In this document: positions 61,212 through 64,000 of the stretch, piece by piece
Layout of the letters: every line of letters begins with the position of its first letter
Numbering within the stretch: position 1 is the stretch's first letter
Source: DASUPK01 sp963795665
GTDB taxonomy: Bacteria; Actinomycetota; Thermoleophilia; Solirubrobacterales; 70-9
Length of the DNA stretch: 64,000 nucleotides
Direction of reading: 5' to 3'
Assembly: GCA_963795665.1 (NCBI GenBank)
Contig: CAWCIP010000009.1
Location: 36,418-100,417, forward strand
The notes under the pieces: generated by a model
Seen by the model: only the letters and a program-made list of their open reading frames with translations
Database searches by the model: none
What the model was told of the DNA's origin: nothing
Translations under genes and position numbers: made by a program

Positions 61212-62566
61212 GCTCGCCCGTGCGAAGGACTCTCCTGCTGGCCTCCGCGCTCTTGATCGGCATGACGGCCTCGGCGAAGGCCGCGGGCGGGCCGGTTCCC
61301 ACCGGATACAACCCCAGCAACCTCCCGACCGCGAGCTGCTTCTGGACGGGCCCGTTCACCAACGTCGACCCGCGAACGAACCAGGGATTCCCCGGCCAGG
61401 AGATCACCTACTGGGGCGCCAAATTCGCCACCCCGCCCGGCGCGTCGGTGGTCCTGCGCGGGAAGTTCACCCACGCCCGGTTTCAGTCGATGACGGCGTA
61501 CGTCAACAACGGGACTGCGACCAACACCGTCTCGGACTACCTGACCCGCCCGAACAAGGGGTCCTCGAACCCGTTCATCAAGGGCCACCGGCGGAATCTG
61601 AAGAAACGGAGCTACACGATCGCGGTGCTCGGCTCCCCCGTGCCGCCGAACCCGGCTCGGAACACGCTCTACGCGGTGCCGGACCCGAACTACAACTCCT
61701 ACCAGGACATCCTCTACCGGGTCTATGTCCCGGACAAGGGAAGGGGCCGCAAGGGCGGCGAGCCGCTCCCATCGCCCGAGCTCCATCTGGCTGACGGCAC
61801 TGTCCTGCGGGGCCAGGCGATGTGCGACGCGCTCAACTCGAATCACTCCTACCAGAGCCAGAACCTTTCGCTCCCGGTCTACAAGAGCTACGTCAACTGG
61901 CCGGGAAAGGACCCGGCCACGAACCCCGCCGAGCCCAGCTTCAGCTTCGAGAAGTTCTTCAGCCTGAACTACGCCCTGAGCGCCTACAAGACCCCCGCCG
62001 AGCGGGCCACCGCCGACTACACCCCCGTCGGGACCTTCTACAACAACCTCGACGCCCGCTACATCCACGGCACCTACAGCTTCGCCTACGGCCAGGAGCT
62101 CGTGGTGACGGGCAAGCTGCCGACGGTGCCCCTTACGCACGACGGCGAGAAGCGCATGGGGTCCGGCCAGATGCGCGAGTGGGACATGTGCGTCCTGGAG
62201 TCGCTGGCGGTGACGGGGACCTATAGATGCCTGTACGACGAGCAATTGCCCCTGCGCGCGAAGCGCCGCTACGTGATCGTCGTCGCGCATGACTCCCTCC
62301 GTCCCAAGAACGCGCGCAAGAGGTGCGGCGTCGCCTGGCTGCCGGCGGACCCCGCCGGCGACGGTGCCGGGCGGACCGACGTCGGGACGCTCGCTTCGCG
62401 CAACGTGATCCCGTCCACGAGCTTTCGGCGCTCGTCCTGGCAGGTCACCCAGCCGAACACCGCCGCCCAGGTGATGGGTCCGTACTACCCGACCGCTGCC
62501 TACATGAGCAAGGCCCAGTTCGAGGCGAAGGGCTGCCCGTTCGGCCGGAAGACGCACAGGGGATAG
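61208..62566 (+). CDS. Exported protein of unknown function
   Basis: 452 aa with a signal peptide (MSSPVRRTLLLASALLIGMTASAKA) and a mature, soluble, Tyr/Pro-rich body with no membrane helices. PTASCFWTGPFTNVDPRTNQGFPGQEITYWGAKFATPPGASVVLRGKFTHARFQSMTAYVNNGTATNT resembles a beta-rich domain sometimes labelled DUF1214-like in other proteins, but I am not certain. Ends KGCPFGRK, five cysteines in total. Encoded between a TetR regulator and a sulfatase. No catalytic motif recognised. Confidence 0.72.
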   Translation: MSSPVRRTLLLASALLIGMTASAKAAGGPVPTGYNPSNLPTASCFWTGPFTNVDPRTNQGFPGQEITYWGAKFATPPGASVVLRGKFTHARFQSMTAYVNNGTATNTVSDYLTRPNKGSSNPFIKGHRRNLKKRSYTIAVLGSPVPPNPARNTLYAVPDPNYNSYQDILYRVYVPDKGRGRKGGEPLPSPELHLADGTVLRGQAMCDALNSNHSYQSQNLSLPVYKSYVNWPGKDPATNPAEPSFSFEKFFSLNYALSAYKTPAERATADYTPVGTFYNNLDARYIHGTYSFAYGQELVVTGKLPTVPLTHDGEKRMGSGQMREWDMCVLESLAVTGTYRCLYDEQLPLRAKRRYVIVVAHDSLRPKNARKRCGVAWLPADPAGDGAGRTDVGTLASRNVIPSTSFRRSSWQVTQPNTAAQVMGPYYPTAAYMSKAQFEAKGCPFGRKTHRG

Positions 62567-64000
62567 CCACGGCCGCGAAGCCCCCCAACCTCCTGCTGCT
62601 GATCACCGACCAGCAGCGATATCCGTGCCACTGGCCCGACTCGCCCGGCTGGCTGCGCGACCTCACCCCGAACCAGCACGCGCTCGAGGAGACCGGCCTC
62701 ACCTTTCGGCGCGCATTCACCAACACGTCGATGTGCTCCCCCAGCCGCGCGACGCTGCTGACCGGCCGCTATCCGGCCCAGCACGGCGTCACCCTCACGC
62801 ACACGCAGGCCGACCTGCGCCCCGACCTCGCGAACTCGCCGGCGGTCCTCCGCGAGATGGTGGGAATGCTGAGGGGGCCGAAGGCGCCGCGCAGGCGCGC
62901 CCTGCACGGCTTCGGTCGCGGGCTGCTGCAGGCGGGCCCGAAGTCGGGTGGCGAGCCCGAGCTGAGCCCCGACACCCAGAGCCTCGCCCACCTCCTGCGC
63001 AGCCGCGGCTACGAGGTCGCCTACAAGGGGAAGTGGCATCTGACCCACCCCAGCGGCGGGCCGATGATCGGGGGCTGGGCCGAGTCGGACGCCGACAGGC
63101 TCCGTGACGAGTACGGCTTCGCCGACTGGGAGCCTCCCGATGCCGGCGAGAACGCGAAGGCGGAGCACTTCGGCGCGGGCAACGCCGGCCCGCTCGAGCT
63201 CGGCTGGGACGAGGTCTACACGCGCCAGGTCGAGAGCTGGCTGGGCGCGCCAGGACCTGCCCGAGCCCTTCTGCCTCGTCGTCTCGCTCGTCAACCCGCA
63301 CGACGTTCTCGGGTTCCCGGCGCAGCACGCTCGCGGCGGATACAAGGAGAGCGGATATCTGGACCTCGGGGTGCAGCTCCCGCCGACCGTAGGTGAGTCA
63401 CTGCGCGACAAGCCCTCGGTCCACGAGCTGATGAAGATGGGGATGACCGCCTACCTCGGACCGCTGCGCAGCGAGCGGGAGAGGCTCGAGTACGTCAACT
63501 TCTACGCCCACCTTCATCGCGTCGTCGACGAGCAGATCGGCAGGGTGACGGGAGCTCTGGGCGATCCCTCGGATCCGGATTCCCTTCGCTCGCGCACGCT
63601 GATCTTTCGCTGCGCCGACCACGGCGAGATGGGCCTCTCCCACGGTGGCCTGCGCCAGAAGGCGTTCAACACCTACGAGGAGACGATCCACGTTCCCCTC
63701 GTCGTCTCCAACCCGGTCCTGTTCCCGAAGCCGGCTCAGACCGATGCGCTGGCATCCCTGGTCGACGTCCTCCCCACCGTCGCCAGCGTTGCCGGGACGC
63801 GACTCGACGGGGGGTCGAAGGGCCGCGACCTGGCGCCCGTCCTCGCTGCGCGGGCGGCGCCCGAACGCGAGCGCCTGAGGCGCACCGCGGTCGATCTCGG
63901 GCCGATCGCTGCGCACGCGGCACCCGGCGAGTCGGTTCAGGACGAGATCCACTTCACATACGACGATCATCAGGCCGCGACGGCGCTGCAGAACGTCTCC
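62567..64000 (+). CDS. Sulfatase (alkaline phosphatase superfamily), frameshifted and truncated by window end
   Basis: Opens with NLLLLITDQQRYPCHWPDSP (first metal Asp) and has the sulfatase signature CSPSRATLLTGRYPAQHGV, whose Cys is converted to formylglycine. Later KGKWHLTHP, VSLVNPHDV, CADHGEMGLSHGG complete the metal and substrate site. One extra C at 63250-63251 splits the gene: the first frame ends at 63396, while removal joins SWLGAQDLPEPFCLVVSLVNPHD and continues open to the window edge. Start codon is unclear; the conserved part begins about 62575, directly after the exported-protein stop, with no good ATG/GTG. No signal peptide seen. A formylglycine-generating enzyme is not in the window. 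Confidence 0.85.

Overview
The window is a GC-rich, gene-dense bacterial chromosome segment with GTG and TTG starts, many 4-bp ATGA/GTGA gene overlaps, eukaryote-type NADP-isocitrate dehydrogenase, PadR/TetR/MMPL pairs, an ECF42-type sigma factor with a DGPF (YciI-like) partner, and DUF2277, DUF4242 and DUF6458-like small proteins. Together these point to Actinomycetota, most likely class Thermoleophilia (Solirubrobacterales or Gaiellales). This is inference from gene content; no rRNA is present.

Layout. 1-11.5 kb: end of a surface-polysaccharide locus (O-antigen ligase, methyltransferase, Wzx-like flippase, GT2 and GT4 glycosyltransferases, polysaccharide deacetylase, a duplicated and decayed GT2, and a WbaP/ExoY-type sugar transferase). 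11.5-22 kb: housekeeping and proteostasis (two metallo-beta-lactamase-fold hydrolases, Lon, Hsp20, a lipid-hydroxylase-like membrane protein, a D-2-hydroxyacid dehydrogenase, an AT-hook/winged-helix protein, mdh-icd). 21.4-32.7 kb: regulators and catabolism (TetR/DUF4242, cyclase-AAA-TPR protein facing a cNMP-binding protein, TetR-AidB-enoyl-CoA hydratase operon, M28 and M50 peptidases). 32.8-39.4 kb: succinate dehydrogenase/fumarate reductase genes with a CCG-domain (HdrB-like) subunit instead of a classical anchor, then a SHOCT membrane protein and a CPA1 antiporter. 39.6-42.6 kb: two exported PF04185 phosphoesterases in an operon with a tiny membrane protein carrying RTX-like repeats. 42.6-49.9 kb: asd-lysC, an ABC-2 exporter, PadR-MMPL. 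49.9-53.6 kb: recR-ybaB-dnaX, TfoX-like protein and a large-type SRP RNA with intact Alu domain. 53.6-64 kb: GT1 glycosyltransferase, DGPF-ECF42 pair, TetR, pdxH, second MMPL, tRNA-Val(CAC), then TetR, an unknown exported protein and a sulfatase truncated by the window end.

Two cross-cutting patterns stand out. First, about ten apparent frameshifts, mostly +1 insertions, hit otherwise intact genes including essential dnaX; they look more like residual long-read errors than biology, except in the GT2 pseudogene at 9.0-10.0 kb, which also carries a templated palindromic insertion. Second, convergent genes very often end in a shared CTAG tetranucleotide, each strand reading TAG. That rule supports several gene ends, including a 38-aa gene at 29.2 kb.

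The most promising leads are the ECF42-DGPF module with a visible cognate promoter, the phosphoesterase/RTX-anchor operon, the cyclase/cNMP-binding pair, the anchor-less SDH cluster and the small uncharacterised proteins. Nothing in the window is a CRISPR array, transposase, integrase or phage.
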